A stretch of 64,000 nt of DNA, taken from Enterococcus_C asini_A. GTDB taxonomy: Bacteria; Bacillota; Bacilli; Lactobacillales; Enterococcaceae. Below the pieces are notes generated by a model. It was not told the DNA's origin, ran no database searches, and saw nothing but the letters and a program-made list of their open reading frames with translations. Location of the stretch: assembly GCF_031928785.1 (NCBI RefSeq), contig NZ_JARQAL010000006.1; one strand, written 5' to 3'. The position numbers and the translations under genes are program-made. Each line of letters begins with the position of its first letter. Position 1 is the stretch's first letter. Shown in pieces: positions 1 to 7,851 of the stretch.

Positions 1-409
1 TTTCCGCAAAAAATTCCTCCTCCATAGCAGTTAAAATTCCTGCCACGGCTTGGGCCACAGCCGGCTGCCAAGCGCTACTTACTGGTTCAGCGTATTGCAG
101 AGCCTCTTGTAAATCCAATTCTTCCAAATTAGCCAGTTGAAAAGCACTTAAATCAAACTGAAATACAATTCGCTTACTTCCCGGAGAAGCCAGCACATAA
201 TGGATGTCCCCGCCATTGATCAACACTGACTCTCCAGCAGATAACAGATAAGGAACATCGTTAATGCCCAGATTAATCGCTCCTTGTTCCACATAAAGTA
301 GTTCGATTTCACGATGCCAATGAGGCGTAGTTAAAATTTTGCCGTCATTCACCAGCACTCGAAAAGGAAATCTAGGATCCAGTTTAGGCATCTCTAAATA
401 AATCGCCAT
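1..409 (-). CDS. AraC-family transcriptional regulator, N-terminal part (cut by window edge)
   Basis: The first ~136 residues are visible, starting at an ATG (407-409) preceded by a GAGGTGAGC ribosome binding site. They read as an AraC-type cupin sensor domain. An HWHREIELLY-like stretch (seen as HWHREIELLYVEQG) is the usual metal/sugar-binding start of the arabinose-binding-like barrel, and it is followed by a glycine-rich LSAGESVLINGG turn and the barrel-closing IHYV segment. The C-terminal pair of AraC helix-turn-helices would lie beyond base 1, so DNA binding is inferred from the family and not seen. The target is unknown. It is transcribed away from the ECF gene, with no obvious shared operator. 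Confidence 0.7.
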   Translation of the reverse strand, partial: MAIYLEMPKLDPRFPFRVLVNDGKILTTPHWHREIELLYVEQGAINLGINDVPYLLSAGESVLINGGDIHYVLASPGSKRIVFQFDLSAFQLANLEELDLQEALQYAEPVSSAWQPAVAQAVAGILTAMEEEFFAE

Positions 410-488
410 TTGCTCACCTCATTACTAGGCTTATTATTGCTAGTATACTCAATGAGCCTCCCTTTAGCCACCCCCGTCTTTGCTATTA

Positions 489-522
489 CAAAAAGGCGCC
501 TCCACAATGGAAGACGCCCTTT
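489..522 (-). terminator. Terminator after the ECF S component gene
   Basis: An imperfect hairpin (AAGGCGCCTCCA paired to TGGAAGACGCCCTT with small interruptions) is followed on the minus strand by a T run. It lies just past the stop of the 535-1143 gene. Confidence 0.65.
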
Positions 523-534
523 GATTGACTAAAT

Positions 535-1143
535 TTACGCTGTCACTTTTTTACTAAAAAGTTCTTTTGCTTGTCGAAAGACCGGGATGGTGAACTGCTT
601 ACTCACCGCCGCGGTTACATAATACGCGATGTTGTAATCCACCACCGAGTGAATCAAACCACCCACACCCATTAAGACAAAGAAGAAGAAAAAGGCGCCG
701 CCGTCATAAGTCCCGGCATTTCCTAGGTCGATAAAGTTGAAGGCCACCACCACTAAGACTTCCGCCACCGTGTGAATTAAAGCTATCACCAAATTGTACA
801 GTTGGAACTTCCAATTCCAAGCTTTAAACTGACCATTGACCAAAACTGTTTCCGGATGTTTCTGCAAATACCAAGAACCCAATAATGCAAAAACGATGTG
901 GCTGGCCGCCCGCAATGTGATGATAAAGGGCAACCCGCTTAAAGCAAAGCCAAAGGTAGTCCCCACCGCGACGATGGCCGCCAATAAGGGCGAGAAAAAC
1001 ATGGCAATAAATAATGGCACATGACTAGCTAACGTAAAAGATGCTGGTCCAATCACAATTTTTGGCATCACATTGGGAATCAAAATCGCCAAGGCAATTA
1101 ACAAAGCCCCCACGGTCATCTCCCGTACTGAAATCTTTTTCAA
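535..1143 (-). CDS. ECF transporter S component (substrate unknown)
   Basis: This is a ~202-residue, very hydrophobic protein with about six membrane segments. It has the arrangement of energy-coupling-factor substrate-binding (S) subunits: a short charged N-terminus reading SVREMTVGALLIALAILIP, then an ASHVPLFIAMFFSP loop. Such proteins sit in the membrane and work with a shared EcfA/A'/T module, which is not in this window. I choose the TTG at 1141-1143 as start because GAGGAG lies 8 bases before it; the GTG at 1150-1152 directly abuts the same SD. The substrate cannot be read from sequence; ECF S proteins of this size carry vitamins such as niacin, riboflavin or folate. It is monocistronic, with its own promoter and terminator. 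Confidence 0.75.
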   Translation of the reverse strand: MKKISVREMTVGALLIALAILIPNVMPKIVIGPASFTLASHVPLFIAMFFSPLLAAIVAVGTTFGFALSGLPFIITLRAASHIVFALLGSWYLQKHPETVLVNGQFKAWNWKFQLYNLVIALIHTVAEVLVVVAFNFIDLGNAGTYDGGAFFFFFVLMGVGGLIHSVVDYNIAYYVTAAVSKQFTIPVFRQAKELFSKKVTA

Positions 1144-1216
1144 ATTTTCCACTCCTCTTTTTTATCCAGACAGCAAGCAGCCTGCACCGAACTGTCTTGA
1201 CACTTAATTTTGTCTT

Positions 1217-1245
1217 AGTGTACCGGGAATTAGAAGAGGTGTCAA
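1217..1245 (-). promoter_or_regulatory. Sigma-A promoter of the ECF S component gene
   Basis: TTGACA (1240-1245) and TACACT (1217-1222) are separated by 17 bases on the minus strand. They give a leader of about 70 bases that contains a GACAG/CTGTC hairpin before the SD. I do not recognise a known riboswitch in it. Confidence 0.7.
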
Positions 1246-1474
1246 GTCACCTGTACAAGAAATTTTCGGAAAATGATTTCAATTTGTGGAAAGAATGCAA
1301 TACAGCTTATAAGAAAGGCTGCAGTGAATGGATTACACTCGGGAAAATCAAGGAAAAAACTGATATCGATGCCCTTATCTTGCATTGGTTTTTACTTCAT
1401 TTCCCAAGGAGCTAGTTTGTAAAGACGATATAGTCAGGCTGAGTATGAGAAAATCCATCCACTCTTACTCCACG
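1246..1474. other. Intergenic stretch without a recognised gene
   Basis: About 230 bases lie between the ECF promoter and the rsmA terminator. Short open frames here have no ribosome binding site and no recognisable protein. I see no repeat or RNA gene. Confidence 0.5.
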
Positions 1475-1502
1475 AAAAAAAAGGCCAGGCTGCCCTGACC
1501 TT
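1475..1502 (-). terminator. Terminator after rsmA
   Basis: AAGGTCAGGGC and GCCTGGCCTT form a GC-rich hairpin followed by eight T residues on the minus strand, about 30 bases past the rsmA stop. Confidence 0.85.
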
Positions 1503-1533
1503 CTTACTTTTATCTTCAATTTCTTTCTTACTC

Positions 1534-2418
1534 CTAGTTACGACTCGCTTCCATGGCGTTACTTAAACGGCCAAACTCTTCTAATGACAAGGTTTCCCCC
1601 CGACGTTTCGGGTCGATTTCGGCCACTGCCAAACTCTTGGTCAACCAAGCTTTGGTGGCGTCGTCTTTGCCGTACGCGTGGGTTAAATTGTTCCACAATG
1701 TCTTGCGGCGCAATTGAAAGGCCGCTTTGGTCAAGCGGAAAAAGGCTTTTTCATCGGTAACCGCGACTGCGGGTGTTTTTCGTCTGGTTAATTTTAAAAT
1801 AGCCGAATCCACATTAGGCTGAGGGACAAAAACGGTTTTCGGCACGATGAAAGCCAGTTTTGCTTCCATATAATACTGCACGGCAATGGTCAATGAGCCA
1901 TACGCCTTGGTGCCTGGTGCTGCTGAAATCCGGTCTGCCACTTCTTTTTGCATCATAACTACCATTTCCGCTACCGGTAAATTCGATTCCAAAAAGTGCA
2001 TCATAATCGGCGTGGTGATGTAATAAGGCAAGTTTGCCACCACTTTAATGGGCAAGTCGCGACTAAAAACTTCCCCAGTCGTCTTCACCAAATCCGCCTG
2101 CAACACGTCTTGATGAACCACCGTCACATTGGGATAAGGCGCTAAGGTGTCTTTTAACACCGGCAATAAGCGCTCGTCGATTTCAAATGCCAAGACTTCG
2201 GCAGCATTTCGGGCTAAATGCTCCGTTAGCGCCCCGATTCCCGGGCCCACTTCAATTACATTGCTATTTTCATCAATGCCTGCAGTCTCCACAATTTTTC
2301 GCAAAATATTCGGCTCGGTCAAAAAGTTTTGCCCGAGACTTTTTTTAAAGGTAAACCCGTGTTTTTGCAAGATTTCCTTCGTTCGTGAGGGTGTGGCAAT
2401 ATCTCTAGATTCCTTCAT
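1534..2418 (-). CDS. rsmA: 16S rRNA (adenine1518/1519-N6)-dimethyltransferase RsmA (KsgA)
   Basis: This 294-residue enzyme dimethylates two adjacent adenines in helix 45 of 16S rRNA during small-subunit assembly, using S-adenosylmethionine. Visible signatures are the QNFL start of the Rossmann methyltransferase (about residue 30), the VIEVGPGIGALT SAM-binding loop, and the catalytic NLPYYITTPI (family motif N-L-P-Y). The C-terminal helical RNA-binding part follows. The length is normal. It is the last gene of a tatD-rnmV-rsmA run, the usual Firmicutes order, placing two rRNA maturation enzymes together. Loss of KsgA gives kasugamycin resistance in other bacteria. Confidence 0.97.
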   Translation of the reverse strand: MKESRDIATPSRTKEILQKHGFTFKKSLGQNFLTEPNILRKIVETAGIDENSNVIEVGPGIGALTEHLARNAAEVLAFEIDERLLPVLKDTLAPYPNVTVVHQDVLQADLVKTTGEVFSRDLPIKVVANLPYYITTPIMMHFLESNLPVAEMVVMMQKEVADRISAAPGTKAYGSLTIAVQYYMEAKLAFIVPKTVFVPQPNVDSAILKLTRRKTPAVAVTDEKAFFRLTKAAFQLRRKTLWNNLTHAYGKDDATKAWLTKSLAVAEIDPKRRGETLSLEEFGRLSNAMEASRN

Positions 2419-2459
2419 AATTTCTCCATTCTTGAGCTTACTTCAAGCTGTCCTGTGCC

Positions 2460-3134
2460 TTAACGCTCAGACTCTTCCAGTAAGACTTGTTCCATAGCTT
2501 GGGCCAATTCTTCTGGGGTGATGCGAAACATCCCCAAACGTTTTTCCAACTGTTTGGAATTCGTGTAGCCAATTCGCAGCAAATTCCCTAGCTTTTCCCG
2601 GCGAGCCTTCGCGCCATTCCCGGCTATTAAACCATATTCCATCAAGGTTTGTCTAGGAATTTCCGGCAACTTTTCATCTTCAAGACGAACCGGGGTAACC
2701 ACTTTTTGCAAGGCTTCCAAAATCGCTTCATCTGAGGCGTGTTCCACTCCTAAACTCCCTTTGGAACGGCTAGGAGCTGCTTGGTCCCGGGATAAAAAGG
2801 CATGTTTGGCGTCGGGAACTTCCTCCATAATTCGCTTGCGAATCTTCTCCCCAGAAAAATCCGGATCAGTGAAAACAATCACGCCTCGGGTTTCTTGGGC
2901 GTTGCTGATCTGAGCGAGAATTTCATCATTAATGGCTGAGCCAATGGTTTCAATGGTGTCCACCGGTAGAACTTCTTGGAGGCGGCGCGTGTCATCTTTG
3001 CCTTCCACCACAATGATTTCTTCAACGGTAAAAGTTTCTCTGTCCTCTTTTAACAAGCTTGAAGTCATCTTATTATGAAAAGCTTTGTTTTCTTGTTGAT
3101 GGTTACGAGCTTTGGTACTCCGTTTTTCTTTCAT
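2460..3134 (-). CDS. rnmV: Ribonuclease M5
   Basis: RNase M5 makes the final double cut that matures 5S rRNA in Gram-positives. The protein is a TOPRIM nuclease: the VVEGKDDT motif (acidic Glu, about residue 44) and the VFTDPDFSGEKIR motif (DxD) are both intact. At 224 residues it is longer than the usual ~180-190. The extra ~35 basic residues are N-terminal (MKEKRSTKARNHQQENKAFH) and are probably genuine, because AGGAGG stands 6 bases before this ATG at the end of tatD. It is cotranscribed with tatD (1-base gap) and rsmA. Confidence 0.95.
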   Translation of the reverse strand: MKEKRSTKARNHQQENKAFHNKMTSSLLKEDRETFTVEEIIVVEGKDDTRRLQEVLPVDTIETIGSAINDEILAQISNAQETRGVIVFTDPDFSGEKIRKRIMEEVPDAKHAFLSRDQAAPSRSKGSLGVEHASDEAILEALQKVVTPVRLEDEKLPEIPRQTLMEYGLIAGNGAKARREKLGNLLRIGYTNSKQLEKRLGMFRITPEELAQAMEQVLLEESER

Positions 3135-3135
3135 C

Positions 3136-3915
3136 TTATGCCTCCTCTTTTAAGTGAAAGAGTTTAAAGGCATTGCTGCGGGTAATGCGAGCCACATCTT
3201 GCGGGTCCATGTCCCGCAACTCAGCGATTTTTTCCACCACATAGCGGGTATAGCCCGGCTCATTGCGCTTGCCGCGATAAGGCACTGGCGCCAAATAAGG
3301 AGCGTCGGTTTCCACTAACAAGCGCTCCAAAGGTACTCCCGTGGCAGCTTCTTGCACATCCAGCGCCTTTTTAAAAGTCACCACTCCAGAAAAGGACACG
3401 TGCATCCCTAAATCCAAGAAACGCTTCGCCCATTCCAAATCCCCGCTAAAGCTGTGCATAATGCCTCCTTGTACCGGCGCTTTTTCCTCTTTTAAAATCC
3501 GGTAGGTATCTTCCGTGGCATCTCGCATGTGAATGCTAATGGGCAAATGATGTTCTTTGGCAATGGCAATTTGGCGGCGAAAGACTTTTTCTTGCACGTC
3601 TTTTGGGTCTTCCATCCAGTAATAATCCAGCCCAATCTCCCCTAAAGCCACCACTTTAGCTGTGGTCAATTGCTCTTCTAGACGACTTTCAATTTCTTTG
3701 GTATAACTGCCGGCTTCTGTAGGGTGCCAGCCAATAATGCTGTACACTTCCGGAAATAGTTGATTCAATTCCAAACTTTTCGCAATCGTCGGCGTATCAA
3801 AGCCTACCACTGCCATTTCCGTTACCCCGAGTTCTTTAGCATTGGCTACAATCGTGGCTTCTTCTCCCGTAAATTGTTCCGCATTTAAATGGGTATGGGA
3901 ATCAAAAATCTTCAT
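3136..3915 (-). CDS. tatD: TatD-family metal-dependent deoxyribonuclease
   Basis: This is a 259-residue TIM-barrel hydrolase. The metal ligands of the family are present: SHTHLN near residue 6 (HxH), EIGLDYY (Glu), a histidine in ISIHMR, MHSFSG, and ETDAPYLAP near residue 205 (Asp). Family members act as 3'-5' exonucleases on DNA and may help in repair or cell-death DNA turnover; the exact role in this genus is not settled. It heads the tatD-rnmV-rsmA operon. The start ATG is backed by the homologous N-terminus MKIFDSHTHL. Confidence 0.95.
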   Translation of the reverse strand: MKIFDSHTHLNAEQFTGEEATIVANAKELGVTEMAVVGFDTPTIAKSLELNQLFPEVYSIIGWHPTEAGSYTKEIESRLEEQLTTAKVVALGEIGLDYYWMEDPKDVQEKVFRRQIAIAKEHHLPISIHMRDATEDTYRILKEEKAPVQGGIMHSFSGDLEWAKRFLDLGMHVSFSGVVTFKKALDVQEAATGVPLERLLVETDAPYLAPVPYRGKRNEPGYTRYVVEKIAELRDMDPQDVARITRSNAFKLFHLKEEA

Positions 3916-4204
3916 TACAATACACTCCGTTCCATCTGGCCTGCGCCTTTCAGCAGGCGTCTTGTCCTTACTTTAGCACAAAAGGCGCATTTGGGACACA
4001 GAGGCGTACGAAAAGAACTGTTCCTGACGTGAGGACTTTTTCCAAAAAAGAAACCGACAACCTGAATTACGTTTAAACGGCCAAATCTGGTCCTTTCCTT
4101 GTTAATTAATTTTATCTTTTCTTAAGCATTCCTCCATCTTAAGCCCGATTCCTAAATCCTTGTTAGCCTGTAAACTAAAGCTACCTATAATGGGAGGTGT
4201 TTTC

Positions 4205-4861
4205 ATGAAGGATTTTTCCACCAACTATCCCCAGCTTGCGAGCTGGTTAACTACTCAAAAACAAAACAAGCCGGATTACAAGGCACAAGGTCTCAGCCAT
4301 TGGTTCCTGTTAATCGGCTTTGGCGTTATGACTGTAGCCCCGCTTTCTTGGCATTTCGCCTTAATCGCGGTCTTAATCCTCACCACCGCTTTAGCCAAAG
4401 GCCCCGGGATGTTTGTTTTCGGGATTTGCTACGCTGCTCTCGTCAGTCTCTTTCCGCCATTAGCCATTCTTTTAAGTGCTTTTTGTTTCTTCTTATCTTT
4501 GTGGCAACTGGGGCGAAACTGGATTTTTTATGCCTTTGCCGCCATTTATTTTGCCACGCCCTTTGCTTTAAAATTCTTTGGCTTAAATGAGGTTACGACT
4601 TGGTCTGGCGCCTTTTCATTGTTGCTTAGCCTTGTTGTTTGCCATTTTTCTTTAAACCACCTCTATCGCTTTTGGGACAGTCGCAGTCTCTTTTGGTCAT
4701 TGTGGGCAGCTCCCTTTGATTGTCTGCTCTTTTTACTGCCAAAACGCTTTTCCAAACGGCTGGCTCCCGACGTAAAAGAAGCCCTCAGTTACGGCCAAAA
4801 CTACCATCAAAACCGGCTTCGTCAAGGCAAATCACGTCTTTTCAAAAATCCTTTCCGTTAA
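4205..4861 (+). CDS. Membrane protein of unknown function
   Basis: A 218-residue protein starting at the ATG after GGGAGGTG (4194-4199). It has a polar N-terminus of about 30 residues, then four to five hydrophobic segments (for example LLIGFGVMTVAPLSWHFALI and FVFGICYAALVSLFPPLAIL), and ends in a basic tail. I recognise no family. An in-frame ATG further upstream at 4160 has no SD. It stands alone between the tatD operon and the phosphoesterase gene. Expression seems likely given the good RBS, but its job is unknown. Confidence 0.6.
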   Translation: MKDFSTNYPQLASWLTTQKQNKPDYKAQGLSHWFLLIGFGVMTVAPLSWHFALIAVLILTTALAKGPGMFVFGICYAALVSLFPPLAILLSAFCFFLSLWQLGRNWIFYAFAAIYFATPFALKFFGLNEVTTWSGAFSLLLSLVVCHFSLNHLYRFWDSRSLFWSLWAAPFDCLLFLLPKRFSKRLAPDVKEALSYGQNYHQNRLRQGKSRLFKNPFR

Positions 4862-5007
4862 GGGAACCTGCGTTCTTTTTAATCAATATAAATAACACTC
4901 TTATAACTTTTTTTGTTTTTAAAAGCATTTGATAGCCTTTTAAGCTGGTTTTTCTTCTCTAACGAAGGATAACTATCAGATAATTCAATCAGGATTTTTC
5001 CCTTTTA

Positions 5008-5045
5008 GGGCGTGTTCTTTTTCAAAAAGAGCTCGCCTTTTTCCC
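5008..5045 (+). terminator. Terminator-like hairpin
   Basis: GGCGTGTTCTTTTT pairs with AAAAAGAGCTCGCC (two mismatches), followed by TTTTTCCCTTTT. It lies 150 bases past the stop of the preceding membrane protein gene. Confidence 0.6.
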
Positions 5046-5073
5046 TTTTATGCGTTATAATGAGCTTGCTAAA

Positions 5074-5085
5074 GAACAAACGTTC
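5074..5085 (+). promoter_or_regulatory. Possible LexA (DinR/SOS) box
   Basis: GAACAAACGTTC, within AGAACAAACGTTCG, fits the Gram-positive LexA consensus CGAACRNRYGTTYG at all but the first base. It lies between a -35-like TTGCTA (5066-5071) and a -10-like TATTAT (5087-5092), about 170 bases before the phosphoesterase gene. Confidence 0.4.
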
Positions 5086-5252
5086 GTATTATTTAAAAAA
5101 CGATCTATTAGAAAAAATTCAGCAAAGTTTTTGCAATCATTTCGCAATAATCCACCCCAAAATGTAATCATTATTTTCTTCTCAGGTAGATTGCTTTTTA
5201 CCTGTTGTTCTTATATGCTATTCAATAGTTGAAATGAAAAAGGAGGGCTTGT

Positions 5253-6323
5253 TTGTTGGCTTTCAAAATTATCATCGCACTCTTTGTGCTTTTACTTATC
5301 GCTGGCTTCTACGCATTTGTCATTGAGCCACGACGCTTATCCGAAAAGCACTACTTAATTCGTAAAAACAAAGAGCGGGTTTTAGATATTTCCGAAGCTT
5401 TTGAGATGTTTGAATTGGAAAGCGAAGTCCAAATCGCCCACATCAGTGATTTGCATTTTTCTCGCCTGTTCAAGCCCCATCGCTTGAAAAAAACATTAGC
5501 CGCCATTCGCGAAGCCAAACCAGATATGATTGTCTTCACTGGCGATTTGATTGACGACTACAAAAAATGGCCCACTCGCCAAACCGCTTCATTGATCAAT
5601 ACGTTAAAACAGCTTCAAGCTCCCTTAGGTAAAGTGGCCGTTTTAGGAAATCACGATTATAAAAGCGACGGTGCCGCCTTTGTGCAAGAAGTCTTGCAGT
5701 CTGCCGGTTTTACCGTCTTAGTCAATCAAGAACTCTTTGGTGCCAATGAAGAGTTTTCCATTAGTGTGGCTGGGATAGCCGATCCCAGCTCAGAAGATGC
5801 CCAATACTATTATGAAGCAACATTGGCTGAATGGCAGTTGTTGCTTTTGCATCAGCCAGACTACATCAATCGCGTGAAAAACTTAGAGATGTACGATTTG
5901 GTTCTTTCCGGCCACAGTCACGGTGGACAAATTCGCCTACCGAAGTATTATCCTAAAACCACCGGGGCTAAGATTTACACTGACAGTCTCTATTTACCAA
6001 AAGAAAACACCCTATTGTCTGTCAATACCGGCATTGGTACCACCCACTTGCCTCTGCGTTTTGGCGTGGCTCCAGAAGTGGTCTTCTACCATTTATCCAG
6101 TAAAACCGAGGCCTTTCCTGAAGAAGTCAATCCTTTTGATTTTAAAGCCATGATTAAAGAAGAAAAAGCCAAAGCCACTGCTGAAAAAATCACGACAAAA
6201 GGCAGTTTAGTACCTGTTCCTGTGGCGCATAAATCCCAGGGCGAATCAGAGAGTAAAATTGTGGACTTGTCTTTATTCCGCCGGCGCTATCAACAAAGAC
6301 CTAAAAAACGAACCGTCTCATAA
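5253..6323 (+). CDS. Membrane-anchored metallophosphoesterase (YkuE/YaeI-like)
   Basis: A 356-residue calcineurin-like phosphoesterase. An N-terminal hydrophobic segment (residues ~3-22) anchors it. The two-metal site is complete: HISDLHF (about residue 65), TGDLIDD, GNHDY, a histidine in LLLHQPD, and SGHSHGGQIRLP. It then continues into a ~60-residue lysine/glutamate-rich tail not needed for the fold. Relatives act on lipid-linked phosphates such as UDP-diacylglucosamine-type lipids; the substrate here is open. The start is one of two TTG codons (5253 or 5256) after AGGAGGG at 5241-5247; no ATG fits. It is followed by a terminator and is monocistronic, with a possible SOS box in its leader. 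Confidence 0.85.
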   Translation: MLAFKIIIALFVLLLIAGFYAFVIEPRRLSEKHYLIRKNKERVLDISEAFEMFELESEVQIAHISDLHFSRLFKPHRLKKTLAAIREAKPDMIVFTGDLIDDYKKWPTRQTASLINTLKQLQAPLGKVAVLGNHDYKSDGAAFVQEVLQSAGFTVLVNQELFGANEEFSISVAGIADPSSEDAQYYYEATLAEWQLLLLHQPDYINRVKNLEMYDLVLSGHSHGGQIRLPKYYPKTTGAKIYTDSLYLPKENTLLSVNTGIGTTHLPLRFGVAPEVVFYHLSSKTEAFPEEVNPFDFKAMIKEEKAKATAEKITTKGSLVPVPVAHKSQGESESKIVDLSLFRRRYQQRPKKRTVS

Positions 6324-6324
6324 G

Positions 6325-6363
6325 TTGCCCGAATCTTTCGGCCGCTTATGGGCGGTTTTTTTA
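6325..6363 (+). terminator. Terminator of the phosphoesterase gene
   Basis: GC-rich inverted segments (GCCGC and GCGGT around TTATGG) are followed by a run of seven T, immediately after the stop. Confidence 0.7.
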
Positions 6364-6513
6364 TAGCCGTACTTCCCAAATCCCTTGAACTTTTATCACC
6401 TTACTTCAATGCTATTATCTAAGACCTCGTGTAAAATCCTCTCTTTCAGCTATTCAACAAACAACTTTTGGATTACAATAAAGATAACAAGAAAAATAGA
6501 AAGAGAGCGGCCC

Positions 6514-7674
6514 ATGACAAAGAGAGGCAATGAGCACAGATACTTTGAAAAAATGAGTACCGGCCTGAAAAATGAGCTTTTGGATACCATTGACCAAGGT
6601 GCCAATCCCTATTTGATGTACGCTTTGAGTATGTTAAATTACTTAGGTTTGCACCAAAACATCGCTCGAGACGCGGATTTAAACCATTTTATGCAAACGT
6701 TTCAATTCAGTGCCTACGATGATTTAATGGCGCCAAATGATCCCAACATCCAAGAAGAACGGGCTCAGTTTGCTGGAATGCTTTATGGGTTTTACTTGTG
6801 GCGTACTTCTAGGGGCAAAGCGTTGTGGCAATCTTTTTTAAAGTGGTTGCCGCTGGATTTGCGCAAGCGCCAACAGGTCGATCTCTGGGACAAAAAAGCC
6901 CATTTCAGTCTTTTTGAAGCCCAAGGTTTGGGATTTTCTTTAAAAGATTTATACAGCAATCAAGAATTTATCTTGCCCAGTCATTTAATGGAATTAGTGG
7001 ATCCTTTACGGCCAAAAGAACGAGGAATCGCGTGGTTACTCCCCCTAAAAGACAGCTGGTTTCCTCTGTGCCTCTTACCTCTGGAGCTTTCTGATCAACA
7101 GTTGGCAAGCTTTAAGCAAAAAGACATTAGCCAATGGGAGCAGTCTTTATTGCAAACAGGAGCGGATTATCTAGCGAAATGCAGTGATCTTCCGGACTTA
7201 CCGGCAGAAGAAGAGGACTACATCGACCAAATCACCAAAGAATTTATAGCAGAAATCGATGACTTGTTTGAAGATTTTGCTGACTTTCCTTGCAAACACT
7301 CTGCTAAGACCAAAGAAAACTTTCCTTCTTTAGGTCTTACTGTTGGGCAATCGCCGGCAGAATTTGCTCAGCGATTATTGAAACAGGATGCAGCCTTTCG
7401 TGATTTCCCGCACTTAGATTGCGTGACAGCTTTTGTCACCCAAGTGGTCACTACCTACCCTGAGCTATTTTTTGCCAAACTAGATGGGACTTATTTTCTA
7501 GATGCTTTGCGGATGTTACTGACTAAACTCGATTCCTATTTTGAAGAGCAGATCAGTGACAACGGCGATACCACTTTTTTCTGGTACCTCTTTCTCACAG
7601 AACATTTTCCACAAGAAATCGCCAATTTAGCCCCTTATAAAGTGCCGATGACTTTTTGGCAAGAAGAGGACTAA
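6514..7674 (+). CDS. Conserved-looking soluble protein of unknown function
   Basis: A 386-residue acidic protein with no signal peptide or membrane segment. The ATG at 6514 follows AAAGAGAG; upstream in-frame codons back to 6385 have no SD. Its middle carries an acidic run (DLPAEEEDYIDQITKEFIAEIDDLFEDF, shortened here to its most acidic part EEEDYIDQ). It is also rich in aromatic residues near the end (TTFFWYLFLTEHFPQ). I recognise no domain. It is bounded by terminators on both sides, so it is a single-gene unit. The clean RBS and dedicated terminator argue that it is a real gene. Confidence 0.6.
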   Translation: MTKRGNEHRYFEKMSTGLKNELLDTIDQGANPYLMYALSMLNYLGLHQNIARDADLNHFMQTFQFSAYDDLMAPNDPNIQEERAQFAGMLYGFYLWRTSRGKALWQSFLKWLPLDLRKRQQVDLWDKKAHFSLFEAQGLGFSLKDLYSNQEFILPSHLMELVDPLRPKERGIAWLLPLKDSWFPLCLLPLELSDQQLASFKQKDISQWEQSLLQTGADYLAKCSDLPDLPAEEEDYIDQITKEFIAEIDDLFEDFADFPCKHSAKTKENFPSLGLTVGQSPAEFAQRLLKQDAAFRDFPHLDCVTAFVTQVVTTYPELFFAKLDGTYFLDALRMLLTKLDSYFEEQISDNGDTTFFWYLFLTEHFPQEIANLAPYKVPMTFWQEED

Positions 7675-7678
7675 ATAG

Positions 7679-7722
7679 AGCGTACCTACTATAGGACATC
7701 GTTGCAGTAGGTACGCTTTTTT
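7679..7722 (+). terminator. Strong terminator of the 6514-7674 gene
   Basis: A perfect 12-bp stem (AGCGTACCTACT / AGTAGGTACGCT) is followed by six T, four bases past the stop. Confidence 0.92.
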
Positions 7723-7796
7723 GTCATGGACTAAGAGCGTCTGACCAGTTTTATTCGGTAATTTTTTTTGCATTACGATCTAATTGACTACTAATA

Positions 7797-7848
7797 AAAA
7801 ATGCCGGAATAGCTTGCTTCAATCAGGCTGTTCCGGCATTTGTTTTTT
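7797..7848. terminator. Terminator serving the YfcC gene (bidirectional shape)
   Basis: AAATGCCGGAATAGC pairs with GGCTGTTCCGGCATTT, flanked by A/T runs on both sides. It sits just past the stop of the minus-strand transporter gene. Confidence 0.88.
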
Positions 7849-7851
7849 ATT

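Noticed and set aside
1041..1415. Plus-strand frame of 124 codons across the ECF promoter
   Set aside because: It overlaps the ECF gene start antisense, has no SD, and the peptide has no protein-like pattern.
4184..4190. TATAAT just before the SD of the 4205-4861 gene as a promoter
   Set aside because: The -35 candidate TTGTTA is 20 bases away, and the start point would fall at the SD, leaving almost no leader.
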